Assembly (NCBI RefSeq): GCF_030362835.1
Contig: NZ_JAUCGQ010000001.1
Location: 2,397,461 to 2,461,460 of the forward strand
Length of the DNA: 64,000 nucleotides
From: Cellulomonas alba
GTDB lineage: Bacteria > Actinomycetota > Actinomycetes > Actinomycetales > Cellulomonadaceae
Direction: 5' to 3'
The notes beneath the pieces were generated by a model that saw only the letters and a list, made by a program, of their open reading frames with translations, was not told the DNA's origin and did not search any database. Shown piece after piece: positions 35,145 through 43,601 of this stretch; the stretch's first letter is position 1; each line of letters starts with the position of its first letter. Both the position numbers and the translations under genes were made by a program.

Positions 35145-38100
35145 GTGCTGCGCCCCCGACGCCTCGCCGCGTCCGTTATCGCCATGACCTGCGCATTCGT
35201 CGGGTTCTCCGGAGCCGCCGCGAGCGGTGCTGCGCCCGTCGTGCACGCCGTGACGAGCACCGGCGACGCGCCCTTCACGTCCGGCTGCGAGGACGGCGTG
35301 CCGGGCGAGACGCTCCGCCAGGCGCTGTGCCGCGCGCAGTCCGACGCGACCGCCGAGGTCGACGTGCCCGCAGGGACGTACGCGCTGACGGCCGGCCCGC
35401 TCCAGTACTGGCCGACGCAGGCCGCGTCGCTCCGCGTCGTCGGCTCCGGCACGGTCGTCATCGACGCGCAGCACGCGTCGCACGCGCTCGACCTCGACGG
35501 CAACCTCGTGGGCGGCGTCGACGTCACGCTCGAGAACCTGACGGTCCGCAACGGGGTGGGCGACGGCATCGGCGGCGGTGGCGTGCTCGCGGGGTCGGCG
35601 AACCCCGGTAGCCCCGACTCCCTGACGATCCTGAGCAGCACGTTCTCCGGCAACGCGGCCGCGCCGGCCACGAGCACGGACGCCGGCTCGGTCGGCGGCG
35701 CGGTGCAGATGAGCGGCGGCTCGCTCGTCGTCCAGGACTCGAGGTTCACAGGGAACCTCAGCTACGACGCGGCGGGTGCCGCGATCGCGTTCGTCGGCGT
35801 CTCGGGGTCCGACAGCGTGCAGGTGACGCGCTCGACGTTCGGCGGCGACCAGGTGACCGGCAGCAGCGGCGCGGGCGCGATCGGCGGCGCCGGCCTCTAC
35901 GTGGGCGGCGCGGGCGCCGCGGTGACCGTGACCGGGTCGACGTTCGCGTCGGAGGCCGTGATGTCGACCTCGGGCGTAGGCCCGCGGGGCGCGGCGATCC
36001 TGGTCGAGGCGGGTTCGCTGGTCGTCACGGGCTCGTCCGTCACCGGCAACACCGTCACGGCGCCGGCGGGAGTTCCCGGCTCGGTCGGTGGCGCGATCGC
36101 CGTCGGCGGAACCGTCACGAGCGCCTCGGTCAGCGCGTCGCGGCTCGCCGGGAACACGACGACCCTGGGTGCGACCACCGCGCGCACCGCCGTGCTGGGC
36201 GCCGTCAGCGCGCCGGGTAACTGGTGGGGCTGCGCGGGTGCCGCGACCGGCACCGGCTGCGACACCGCACCGGGCGCGACGACCACCACCCCCTACGCGA
36301 AGCTCGCGCTCACGGCCTCGCCGTCGCAGGCCCTCACCGGCGCGACGTCGACGCTGACCGCCGCGCTCGCGATGTCGGACGGCTCGGCCGTGCCGCCCGC
36401 GCTCGTGGGTGCGATGTCAGGCGCGCCGGTGACGTGGACGAAGGACTCGGGCAGCCTGTCGGGCGCGGCCGCGACGCTGGGCGCGGACGGCACGGCGACC
36501 GCCTCGGCGACGCTCGGCGCGAGCGACCTGCAGGCGTCGGCGCAGGTGGACGCGGTCGTCGCGTCGACCACCGTCTCGCTGGTGACGCCGCCGTCGTTCA
36601 CCTCGGTGCCGCCGTCGATCGTGTCGGTCGCGGAGAACGGCACGCTGACGCTGTCCGTCACGACCGCCGGAACGCCGGCGCCGACGGTCCGGTGGCAGAG
36701 CGCCCCGGCGGGCTCCTCGACCTTCACCGACGTCTCTGGTGCGACGTCCGCGACGCTCTCCGTGCCGGGCGTGACGCGCGCCGACCAGGGCCGGCAGTAC
36801 CGCGCGGTCGCGACGAACACGAACGGCTCGGCGACGTCGTCGGTCACGACGCTCGACGTGACGTGGGGCCCGGAGATCGGCACGCAGCCGACGAGCAGCA
36901 CCGTGCTCGCGGGTGACGTCGCGAGCTTCACGGTCGCCGCCACCGGCAACCCCGCGCCGAGCTACCAGTGGCAGGCGTACGTCGGCGGCACCTGGACCGA
37001 CGTCGCCACCGGCGCGATCTACACGCGCACGGCCACGCTCGCGGACGACGGCCTGCGCGTCCGGGTGCGGGTCGACGGCTCGACCCCGCTCCTCTCGGAC
37101 GAGGCGACGCTGACGGTCCACGCGTTGCCGACGCTCAGCGGCCCGACCGACCAGACCGTCGCCACCGGCGATACCGCGACGTTCCAGGTCGCCGCCTCGG
37201 GCGGCAACCCCGCGCCGACGTACCAGTGGCAGGTCCGCGCGCCGGGCGGCTCCACCTGGGCCGACGTGCCGAGCGCGACGAGCGCGTCGCTCGACGTGAC
37301 CGCGACCCCGGCGCTCGACGGCGCGGCGTACCGCGTCGTGACGCACACCGCGGTCGTCTCCGGGCCGACCGACGTCACGAGCTCCGCCGCGACGCTCCAC
37401 GTGCTCTACGGCCCGGTGGTCGACACCTCGCCGTCCGACGCCGCGGGCCTCGCGGGTGACGCCGTGGCGTTCACCGCGGCCGGCCACGGCAACCCGGCGC
37501 CGACGATCGAGTGGCAGACCTCGCCCGACGGCTCGACGTGGACCACGGTCCCCGGCGAGACGTCCGGCACGTACCTCCGGACGCTGACGGCAGGCGACGA
37601 CGGCCTGCAGGTGCGCGCGGTCCTGACGGGCCACGGCGTCGCGACGACGACCGCCGCCACCGTGACGCTCGAGTCGGTGCCGGCGTTCACCACCCCGCCC
37701 GCGGACGTGACGGCCGACGCGGGGACGGCCGCCGTCTTCGTCGCGGTGGCGAGCGGGCAGCCCGCGCCGACGCTGCAGTGGCAGCGGCTGGACGGGTCGA
37801 CGTGGACGGACCTTTCGGGATCGAGCGGTTCGTCGCTGACGCTTTCCTCTGTGACCGCCGCCTTGGACGGGACGCAGTACCGGGTGGTCGCGACGTCGTC
37901 GCGCGGGACCGTGCCGAGCTCGGCCGCCACCCTCACCGTGCTGAGCGCGCCGACCGTCTCCGCTCCCTTGGACGCGGTGAGCGCCCCCGGCCACGCGGTG
38001 ACGTTCTCGGTCGCCGCCACCGGCAAGCCCGCGCCGACGCTGAGCTGGGAGACGTCGCCCGACGGGGTGACGTGGACGACGGTCGCGGGGGCCTCCGGGT

Positions 38101-38873
38101 CGTCGCTGACGCTGACGCCGGCGCTCGCGGACGACGGGTTGCTGGTGCGGGCCGTCGCGCACGCGACGCTCGTCGCCGGGCCGGTGGACGTGCCGAGCGC
38201 GGCCGCTTCGTTGACGGTGGTGGCTCTGCCGTCGCTCGTCTCCGGGCCGCCGTCGACAGTGGCGGCGACCGTCGGGGTCGCGACGACGCTCTCGTGGCGC
38301 GTGCTCTCGTCCGGCGGTTCGCCGACGTGGGAGGTGTCGCGCGACGGTGGCGCCCACTGGGGCGCGCTGCCGGGTGGGGCGACGACGAGCGTGTCCTCGC
38401 TGGCACGCCGCGCTTCGGTGGGTGGCGTCCGGGCCGCCGGGCTCCTGCCTGCGGCCGCGCCTGCGGCGACCACGTCGACCTACTCCGTGACGCTGCGGCC
38501 GGCGCTGGCCGACGACGGGCTGATGGTGCGACTGACGGTGACGAACGGCGGCGGGGCGAGCGCGTTCGCGCCGGTGACGCTGGACGTGACGGCCGCGCCG
38601 ACCGGGGGCGGGTCGGGGTCTGGGTCGGGCTCGGGCTCTGGGTCGTCTGGTTCGGGGTCGAACGGGTCCGGCTCGAACGGCTCGGGGTCGCACGGGTCCG
38701 GCTCGAACGGCTCTGGGTCGAACGGCTCCGGCTTGAGCGACCCGGGTAGCGGCCACGGCGTGCTCGGCTCGACCGGCTGGGACGTCTGGCCGGTCGTCGG
38801 CCTCGCGCTGCTGCTCGTCGCGCTCGGCACGGCGTTCGTGACGTCGGTCCGCCGGCGGTCCGCGACGCGCTGA
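35145..38873 (+). CDS. Giant surface protein: beta-helix plus seven Ig-like domains
   Basis: 1242 residues with a signal peptide (1-30). A CSLREA-like start (TSTGDAPFTSGCEDG, TLRQALCRAQ) and a right-handed parallel beta-helix with repeated inner strands run to about 370. Seven Ig-like domains (about 480-1090) follow, each with a NPAPTYQWQ- or KPAPTLSWE-like strand and an ADDGLxVR turn. A Gly/Ser/Asn linker and a C-terminal VLGSTGWD, hydrophobic helix and RRRSATR tail resemble a sorting signal, though the motif is not canonical LPxTG. It is a probable adhesin. It diverges from the collar operon over a shared inverted repeat, suggesting a common function. Confidence 0.85.
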   Translation: MLRPRRLAASVIAMTCAFVGFSGAAASGAAPVVHAVTSTGDAPFTSGCEDGVPGETLRQALCRAQSDATAEVDVPAGTYALTAGPLQYWPTQAASLRVVGSGTVVIDAQHASHALDLDGNLVGGVDVTLENLTVRNGVGDGIGGGGVLAGSANPGSPDSLTILSSTFSGNAAAPATSTDAGSVGGAVQMSGGSLVVQDSRFTGNLSYDAAGAAIAFVGVSGSDSVQVTRSTFGGDQVTGSSGAGAIGGAGLYVGGAGAAVTVTGSTFASEAVMSTSGVGPRGAAILVEAGSLVVTGSSVTGNTVTAPAGVPGSVGGAIAVGGTVTSASVSASRLAGNTTTLGATTARTAVLGAVSAPGNWWGCAGAATGTGCDTAPGATTTTPYAKLALTASPSQALTGATSTLTAALAMSDGSAVPPALVGAMSGAPVTWTKDSGSLSGAAATLGADGTATASATLGASDLQASAQVDAVVASTTVSLVTPPSFTSVPPSIVSVAENGTLTLSVTTAGTPAPTVRWQSAPAGSSTFTDVSGATSATLSVPGVTRADQGRQYRAVATNTNGSATSSVTTLDVTWGPEIGTQPTSSTVLAGDVASFTVAATGNPAPSYQWQAYVGGTWTDVATGAIYTRTATLADDGLRVRVRVDGSTPLLSDEATLTVHALPTLSGPTDQTVATGDTATFQVAASGGNPAPTYQWQVRAPGGSTWADVPSATSASLDVTATPALDGAAYRVVTHTAVVSGPTDVTSSAATLHVLYGPVVDTSPSDAAGLAGDAVAFTAAGHGNPAPTIEWQTSPDGSTWTTVPGETSGTYLRTLTAGDDGLQVRAVLTGHGVATTTAATVTLESVPAFTTPPADVTADAGTAAVFVAVASGQPAPTLQWQRLDGSTWTDLSGSSGSSLTLSSVTAALDGTQYRVVATSSRGTVPSSAATLTVLSAPTVSAPLDAVSAPGHAVTFSVAATGKPAPTLSWETSPDGVTWTTVAGASGSSLTLTPALADDGLLVRAVAHATLVAGPVDVPSAAASLTVVALPSLVSGPPSTVAATVGVATTLSWRVLSSGGSPTWEVSRDGGAHWGALPGGATTSVSSLARRASVGGVRAAGLLPAAAPAATTSTYSVTLRPALADDGLMVRLTVTNGGGASAFAPVTLDVTAAPTGGGSGSGSGSGSGSSGSGSNGSGSNGSGSHGSGSNGSGSNGSGLSDPGSGHGVLGSTGWDVWPVVGLALLLVALGTAFVTSVRRRSATR

Positions 38874-38943
38874 TCCTCAGCCGGCGATGCGGGTCACCGC
38901 GTTCGTCGGCGTCCCGGGGGCTGGCCGCGCGCCGCGGATGTCG

Positions 38944-39861
38944 TCACGGGCGGACGCGGATGACCGTCTTCCCGTTGCGTCGCCCGGTCGGGTTGAGCGC
39001 CGCGATGGCATCGGCGAGCTCCGCGACCGTGTCGACGTTCGGGCGCAACCGTCCGTCCCGCACGCGCTGGACGATCTCGACGAGCTGCGCACGGTCGGAC
39101 TCGACCACGAAGTCGACCGCGAGCCCGCCGGCGGGCCGCGCCTCGGCCAGTCCGACGACCGTCACGAGCGTCCCTCCGGGCCGGACGACGGCGGCAGACC
39201 GCCGCTGGACGTCCCCGCCGATGACGTCGAAGACGAGGTCGACGCCGGCGACGTCGTCGAGCGAGTCGTGCTCCAGATCGAGGAACTCGTGCGCGCCGAA
39301 GTCGAGCGCCTTCTCCCGGTCCGCGGCCCGTCCGGTGCCGATGACGTAGGCGCCCGCCTCGCGCGCCAGCTGCGTCACCATCGTCCCGACGGCGCCCGCC
39401 GCCCCGTGCGCGAGCACGGACTGCCCGGCACGGAGACGACCGTGCTCGAACAGCCCTTGCCACGCCGTCAGACCGGAGATCGGCAGGCTGGCGGCCACCG
39501 TGAAGTCGACGTCACCGGGCAGCGGCGCGAGGTTGCGCGCCTCGACCGCGACGTACTCGGCCAGCGTCCCGTCGCGGTGCCAGTCGGTCAGCCCGAACAC
39601 CCGCTGGCCCGGTGACAGCCCGGTCGTCCCATACCCCAGGGCGGTGACGACCCCTGCGACCTCGTGCCCGAGGACCGAGGGCGCGCGTTCCCGGCCGCTG
39701 CGGTCGGCCCAGGTGGATGGCCAGTCGAGCTCGGTCGGGACGAACCCCGCGGCGTGCACCTCGATGACGACGTCGTTGATCGCCGCGTGCGGCTCGGGGT
39801 GCTCGGCCAGGGTCATCCCGGCGAGCCCAGCGCTCTGATCGGTCACCACGATCGCCTTCAC
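38944..39861 (-). CDS. Zinc-independent NADP-dependent alcohol dehydrogenase / quinone oxidoreductase
   Basis: A 305-residue MDR-superfamily enzyme. GHEVAGVVTALG and a Rossmann motif VLAHGAAGAVGTMVTQLA (about 145-162) bind NADPH. The zinc-ligand cysteines are absent, placing it near quinone oxidoreductase (QOR)-type enzymes. The C-terminal half has FDVIGGDVQRRSAAVVRPGG. The GTG at 39861 has GAGGGG six bases upstream; a GTG two codons earlier overlaps that site. The substrate is unknown. Confidence 0.85.
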   Translation of the reverse strand: MKAIVVTDQSAGLAGMTLAEHPEPHAAINDVVIEVHAAGFVPTELDWPSTWADRSGRERAPSVLGHEVAGVVTALGYGTTGLSPGQRVFGLTDWHRDGTLAEYVAVEARNLAPLPGDVDFTVAASLPISGLTAWQGLFEHGRLRAGQSVLAHGAAGAVGTMVTQLAREAGAYVIGTGRAADREKALDFGAHEFLDLEHDSLDDVAGVDLVFDVIGGDVQRRSAAVVRPGGTLVTVVGLAEARPAGGLAVDFVVESDRAQLVEIVQRVRDGRLRPNVDTVAELADAIAALNPTGRRNGKTVIRVRP

Positions 39862-40152
39862 GTGCACCCCTCGTTGTCGGCCGCTCGCTGGTGGGACGCC
39901 CACCGGCCCGGCGGCGCCCTCCCCGCCATTCCTACACGCGATCCAGCGCGGCGTAGACGTCACTCCGGCTGGTCCACAGGCACGTTCCACGGCGGCGCCC
40001 AGGTGGCGGGCCCTCCTCCTGTAACCTGGCCAACGGCCGCGACACCGCTGATCCCCTTGGCGATCGTGGCCTCCGGACCGGGCTGATCGCCACCCACGGC
40101 ACCAACGACCGAACCCCTCGGAGCTGGTGCTCAGATCGCCGCTCGGTGCCAT

Positions 40153-40225
40153 GCGCCTGTAGCTCAGGGGATAGAGCACCGCTCTCCTAAAGCGGGTGTC
40201 GGCAGTTCGAATCTGCCCAGGCGCA
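40153..40225 (+). tRNA. tRNA-Arg (anticodon CCT)
   Basis: A perfect cloverleaf: acceptor stem GCGCCTG/CAGGCGC, D stem GCTC/GAGC, anticodon stem CCGCT/AGCGG with loop CTCCTAA (anticodon CCT, reading AGG), and T stem GGCAG/CTGCC with TTCGAAT. The discriminator is A; CCA is not encoded. Its 3' part, from the anticodon loop onward, is duplicated at 46420, marking it as the integration site of the downstream element. Confidence 0.97.
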
Positions 40226-40226
40226 C
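40184..40226 (+). repeat. Left attachment site (inside tRNA-Arg)
   Basis: 43 bases from the anticodon loop through the tRNA 3' end. The first 30 (40184-40213) are identical to the right copy at 46420; of the last 13 bases, two differ. Confidence 0.88.
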
Positions 40227-40297
40227 AGTGTGTTGATGCAGGTCAGGCGCTCTGCAACTGCAACCCGTGAGTCCGGCGCGATGCCCCCTAGGGCCTC

Positions 40298-40318
40298 GTG
40301 GTCAGCATGTGGTCAGCA
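40298..40318 (+). repeat. Left arm-type repeats
   Basis: Two direct copies of GTGGTCAGCA (40298-40307, 40309-40318), 11 bases apart. The right end of the element has GTGGTCAGCA at 46318 and GTCAGCA at 46331. Such paired direct repeats inside the ends are typical of tyrosine-integrase arm sites. Confidence 0.6.
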
Positions 40319-40443
40319 GGGTGGTTTCCCGCGGCGCGTTCGTGGCCTGAGCCGGACGCGCGAGCGTCGACGTATGAGCCCCTATGCCGCGTTGGCCGTC
40401 AGCGGGCCGCGACTCGACGACTGAAGCGAGCTCGGACACACGA

Positions 40444-40475
40444 CGAGGGGCGCACCCCGTGGGATGCGCCCCTCG
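40444..40475. terminator. Terminator hairpin after the RHH gene
   Basis: An 11-bp stem CGAGGGGCGCA/TGCGCCCCTCG (40444-40454 with 40465-40475) lies just past the end of the leftward ribbon-helix-helix gene, insulating the tRNA from it. Confidence 0.7.
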
Positions 40476-40490
40476 CTTTGCGTGGCTGCG

Positions 40491-40766
40491 CTAGATCAGG
40501 ACGATCTCGCGGAACGTCGCGGAGTCGCCTTGACCCTCAACGATCATGACCTTGCGGCCCGCTGCCTGCTCGTCAACGACGAGCTTCCAGACGGCGATGG
40601 CGTGGCGGATCGCTTCGGTGATGCTCAGGCCCTTCTTCGCCGCCGTGCTCTTGAGGGCGGCGGCGACAGTCGGCGCCAGATTCACGGACAGGCGGACGAC
40701 TCGGCTCTCGCCGGCGTCCGACGCGGTCCCGGCAGCGGGCCGCGCGTCGTCGGTAGTGGCGATCAT
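40491..40766 (-). CDS. Ribbon-helix-helix (CopG/Arc-like) protein
   Basis: A 91-residue small DNA-binding protein. The RHH core is VVRLSVNLAPTVAAALKSTA followed by AKKGLSITEAIRHAIAVW: a beta strand, helix A, turn and helix B. A C-terminal extension (EGQGDSATFREIVLI) follows. The ATG at 40766 has AGAAGGA upstream, better than the ATG at 40784. It is the only regulator in the element and diverges from the cargo, so it may control the 40785-41123 promoters. No toxin partner is adjacent. Confidence 0.75.
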   Translation of the reverse strand: MIATTDDARPAAGTASDAGESRVVRLSVNLAPTVAAALKSTAAKKGLSITEAIRHAIAVWKLVVDEQAAGRKVMIVEGQGDSATFREIVLI

Positions 40767-40784
40767 CTTGAGTCCTTCTCTCAT

Positions 40785-41123
40785 CCCCGCGTACGCCGAG
40801 ATTGATGCGCCGATCGGATCGGCGCATCAGGAGCGGTGCTTGCGGGAGTCGGGGTGACGTTGGTCGTTCGTCGGGTTGTTCGCCCTCGGGCGGTTGGACT
40901 GCTCTGCAGTCGAGATGCGGCTGGGTCTAGATGCTCTCTCTATCGGCACCCGGATGCACATCCTTAACGCATCTCATGTTGAGGAGTGTAGCCAGATACT
41001 TCCCTATATGCCACATGGCACACACACCGAATGTACATCGTGTGTGGATCATGTGCGTCTCGCACGCTATGCTGTGTGAGCCAGACCATTCCGGTCGGCC
41101 CTGTCGATGCGAAGGAGAGAGCC
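40785..41123. promoter_or_regulatory. A/T-richer divergent control region of the element
   Basis: 339 bases without a gene. Several inverted repeats occur: TGCCA-CA-TGGCA near 41009, an imperfect CACACAC...GTGTGTG pair across 41020-41046 and GTGCG-TCT-CGCAC near 41053. A TATGCT at about 41068 could be a -10 element for rightward transcription. These are candidate operators for the RHH protein. Confidence 0.4.
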
Positions 41124-41189
41124 ATGGCGCTACTGACACCGACCCCGACCCGAATGGACCTGACCCATGACGAGCACTGCCAGGGCTGA
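41124..41189 (+). CDS. Leader peptide ORF, 21 residues
   Basis: MALLTPTPTRMDLTHDEHCQG, preceded by a very good ribosome-binding site (AAGGAGAG, seven bases upstream). It ends 23 bases inside the next gene, in another frame. The next gene has no comparable site, so its translation may depend on this leader (reinitiation or coupling). The peptide has no recognisable function. Confidence 0.5.
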   Translation: MALLTPTPTRMDLTHDEHCQG

Positions 41190-41442
41190 ACTTCACCCAC
41201 AGGCGTCCTCCGACGACCTCCTGGACGCTGCGACACTCGCGGCGCAGCGACAGACGCAGGGGACAGTCATGTTCGAACTCATCGAGGACGAGGCGCCGGC
41301 CTTGCTCGATGGGTCCGCCCACTTCGCGCCGCTGGCGCTCGTCGAGCACTGGGACGTCACCAATGAGGATGTTCCCGTCTGCGAGCTCTACTGGCCGCTC
41401 GTCGTCGAACTTGGCCCCCACATGCTCAAGGGGGACCTGTGA
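41167..41442 (+). CDS. Unknown acidic 91-residue protein
   Basis: A soluble, acidic protein with no family I recognise: a helical start (SSDDLLDAATLAAQRQTQG) then FELIEDEAPALL and VCELYWPLVVELGPHML. It overlaps the leader ORF upstream and the membrane protein downstream (GTGA at 41439-41442), so the three are one translation unit. It could be a partner or inhibitor of the membrane protein; this is inference from coupling only. Confidence 0.5.
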   Translation: MTSTARAELHPQASSDDLLDAATLAAQRQTQGTVMFELIEDEAPALLDGSAHFAPLALVEHWDVTNEDVPVCELYWPLVVELGPHMLKGDL

Positions 41443-41798
41443 GCACGGGCGGCGCCTTTGCCGACCCGGCGAACGAGTTGTCGGAGGATTCTGAACCGTT
41501 CGAACTCGACGGGCGCCCGACGGCGCCCACGGCCGACCCCGCAGGGCCTTCGATCGCGCCGAACCTCGAGTCGGCAGCACTGATCAAGGCCGAGCACCAG
41601 AAGCAGCAGATACGCGTCACGACCTGGCTGCTGGTCATGGTTGCCGTCAGCGGTCTATGCACGTTCCTTGCCGCGGTGTTCGCTCCAGCAAGCGCCTGGG
41701 AGCGTGTTGACCGCGCAGCGACCCTCATCCTCGTGCCCTTGCTCACCCTCCTCGGGACCGCCGTGGGGTGGTACTTCAGCGAGAAGCGCCGCGACTAG
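41439..41798 (+). CDS. Unknown two-TM small membrane protein
   Basis: 119 residues: an acidic soluble N-terminus (1-55), a KAEHQKQQIRV amphipathic stretch, then two membrane helices (about 60-82, TTWLLVMVAVSGLCTFLAAV; about 93-113, AATLILVPLLTLLGTAVGWY) and a short SEKRRD tail. The layout resembles small effector or sensor proteins of defence modules, but no family motif is visible. The GTG start overlaps the preceding stop. Confidence 0.55.
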   Translation: MSTGGAFADPANELSEDSEPFELDGRPTAPTADPAGPSIAPNLESAALIKAEHQKQQIRVTTWLLVMVAVSGLCTFLAAVFAPASAWERVDRAATLILVPLLTLLGTAVGWYFSEKRRD

Positions 41799-41981
41799 CG
41801 CGGGCCGACGTCCGTCAGCGTGCGTCGAGCGTCGAGAGCCGCACGCCCAGCACTGGGGAGCGCCGCTGGTGGGCTCAGCTCGACGAGCACCTCCTGGCCG
41901 CACGAGGACGTTGGTTTCGAGTGCGCAGGCGCGTCATCCGGCATTCTGTGCTGCGGGAATCGCATCGAGACAGGAGAGCCG

Positions 41982-42986
41982 ATGTCGATCGAACGAGCGC
42001 TGGCCCGCTTCGAGAGCGTCATCGGCGCGGCATGGCCGGAGCCATTCGGCAGCCTGCGGCCAGGGCTGGCCGACGCGGAGATCGAGGAGCTGAGCGCGGC
42101 TGTCCGACCGTTCGTGCTTCCACGCCAAGTTGAAGCGCTGTACCGGTGGCGCGGAGGCGGAGACGCCGGGGTCTTCGGTGGATGGCGTATGCGAAGCCCG
42201 AAAGAGCTGATCTCCTGGTATCGGTTCACGACCAGCAAGTTGGAGCAACCGCGCACCTGGTTGCCGGTGTTTGACGACCAGATCGTCAACGTCGTCACGC
42301 TGGACACCGCGGGCGAGGAGCCATCGGACCCGTCGGTCTGGTACGGCCACACTCACGATGCATACGTGAGTCGGCTCTTCGATTCCGTCGAGGCCCTGCT
42401 CGACGTCGTTTGCGATGCTGCCGAAGCCGGTGTACTCAGCGAGACCCAGCCGGGCTCGCTCAGGCTGGCCGAGGTCGAATCCCTCGACGGACGGGCCTGG
42501 ACCGAACTTCGGCTGCGGCGATGTCCGGGAGCCTTTCGCTGGCCCGACCCACCACCGGGCACATATCTGGGCAGGTTCACCGAACCGGCTTGGCCGCGCC
42601 CATGGCTCGCCGCAGTTGGCATCACTGACGAGAGCCTGACGCTGCGCGGAAGGACACATACGATCGCCGAACTGATCGCGGCAGCTGCATCGGGTCCGGT
42701 CACAGGAACCATTCGGGGCCAAGTGGTAACCGGCTCAGGTGGCCTCGGGTGGTGGAGTCCGGTCGTCACAGACGGAAGCGCAGAGTTGATTGTCTACTGC
42801 GACACGAAGCTCGTGCCCATCGCTCCAACAGTGGGTCAAGAGGCAGAGTTTGACGTCTTGCTCTCCTCCGCGGAGAAGCCCGAGCCATCCGCGGACGACG
42901 ATCCACAGATCGCCGCGATCGCCAACCGGTTCCGCCCCTCGCTACCGACTGCTGTCGCAAACGCAGCACGACCGGCCCGCCCGTGA
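41982..42986 (+). CDS. SMI1/KNR4 (SUKH)-like protein
   Basis: 334 residues. The N-terminal about 150 residues fit the SUKH fold: LADAEIEELSAAVRPFVLPR, ALYRWRGGGDAGVFGGWRM, WLPVFDD, the VVTLDTAG strand and DSVEALLDVV near its end. The remainder has no assignment. SUKH proteins are often immunity proteins for polymorphic toxins, but no toxin is adjacent. The ATG at 41982 has CAGGAGAG upstream; a longer reading from 41820 begins with Ser/Arg-rich non-coding-like sequence. Confidence 0.65.
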   Translation: MSIERALARFESVIGAAWPEPFGSLRPGLADAEIEELSAAVRPFVLPRQVEALYRWRGGGDAGVFGGWRMRSPKELISWYRFTTSKLEQPRTWLPVFDDQIVNVVTLDTAGEEPSDPSVWYGHTHDAYVSRLFDSVEALLDVVCDAAEAGVLSETQPGSLRLAEVESLDGRAWTELRLRRCPGAFRWPDPPPGTYLGRFTEPAWPRPWLAAVGITDESLTLRGRTHTIAELIAAAASGPVTGTIRGQVVTGSGGLGWWSPVVTDGSAELIVYCDTKLVPIAPTVGQEAEFDVLLSSAEKPEPSADDDPQIAAIANRFRPSLPTAVANAARPARP

Positions 42987-43406
42987 ACGGCATGCACGAA
43001 GCAGCGCCAAGGTGCCGAAACCGCGCTCCCTCGACTTGAAGTAGCGACGCAACTCGGACGTGCTCTGAGTCGTCTGGCTCAATGGGATCCGCATCCGACG
43101 CAACGCGTCGCTGGTGCGTCGGCCAGCTTCGACCCCGAGATGACGACGACACTCTTCTTGCATCTCCCAAGAGCGGTCCAACCGACACGTGCCGCCGCCG
43201 CAGGGACGGTGACTGCGTCAATCCTGTGACCGCGCCATCGGGGCCAGGCCAGCCTCGGCAGGGGGGACCACGAAGGTCGGCGCGGGAATCCGCGAACGTG
43301 GTGCTGGAACCCGCTCGACGGGACGAGTCAGGGTTCGCTGGCGCTTGACGGGTGAAGATGTTCGATCCGCGATCTACGGGCTGGCCGCGACTGGGAGCAT
43401 CGGGGC
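42987..43406. other. 420-base gap in the element with no clear gene
   Basis: Short open frames on both strands here, such as a TTG-started 79-codon leftward frame ending at 42942, lack ribosome-binding sites and protein-like composition. The stretch may hold a decayed gene or the promoter of the downstream membrane-protein operon. Confidence 0.4.
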
Positions 43407-43601
43407 GTGACCTACGTCGCCTCCGTATTCGAACGGGCATGCCTCGCGACTGCCGAGAACCGATTGTGGGCAGTCCAGCACGAGGTCGAGGCGCATGCAA
43501 CGACCCGTAACGACTTCTCGGCCCGTATCCACGCCGAGCCTGCGTTCGCTGCCGATGACGCGGCGCAACTGGACGCGACTGTAGGTGATCCAGCAAAGTG
43601 A
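43407..43601 (+). CDS. Possible small protein coupled to the large membrane protein
   Basis: 64 residues from a GTG, mostly helical and charged (SVFERACLATAENRLWAVQH). It has no recognised domain and a poor ribosome-binding site. The only support is its four-base overlap with the start of the 894-residue gene (GTGA at 43598-43601). It could be a leader, a remnant of a longer gene, or chance. Confidence 0.35.
   Translation: MTYVASVFERACLATAENRLWAVQHEVEAHATTRNDFSARIHAEPAFAADDAAQLDATVGDPAK

Noticed and set aside
36417-38756. A 779-codon leftward open frame
   Set aside because: Opposite the Ig-like domains of the giant surface protein; Arg-rich with no protein-like pattern.
42942-43181. 79-codon leftward frame in the integrated element
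   Set aside because: TTG start without a ribosome-binding site and no recognisable domain; not enough to call a gene.
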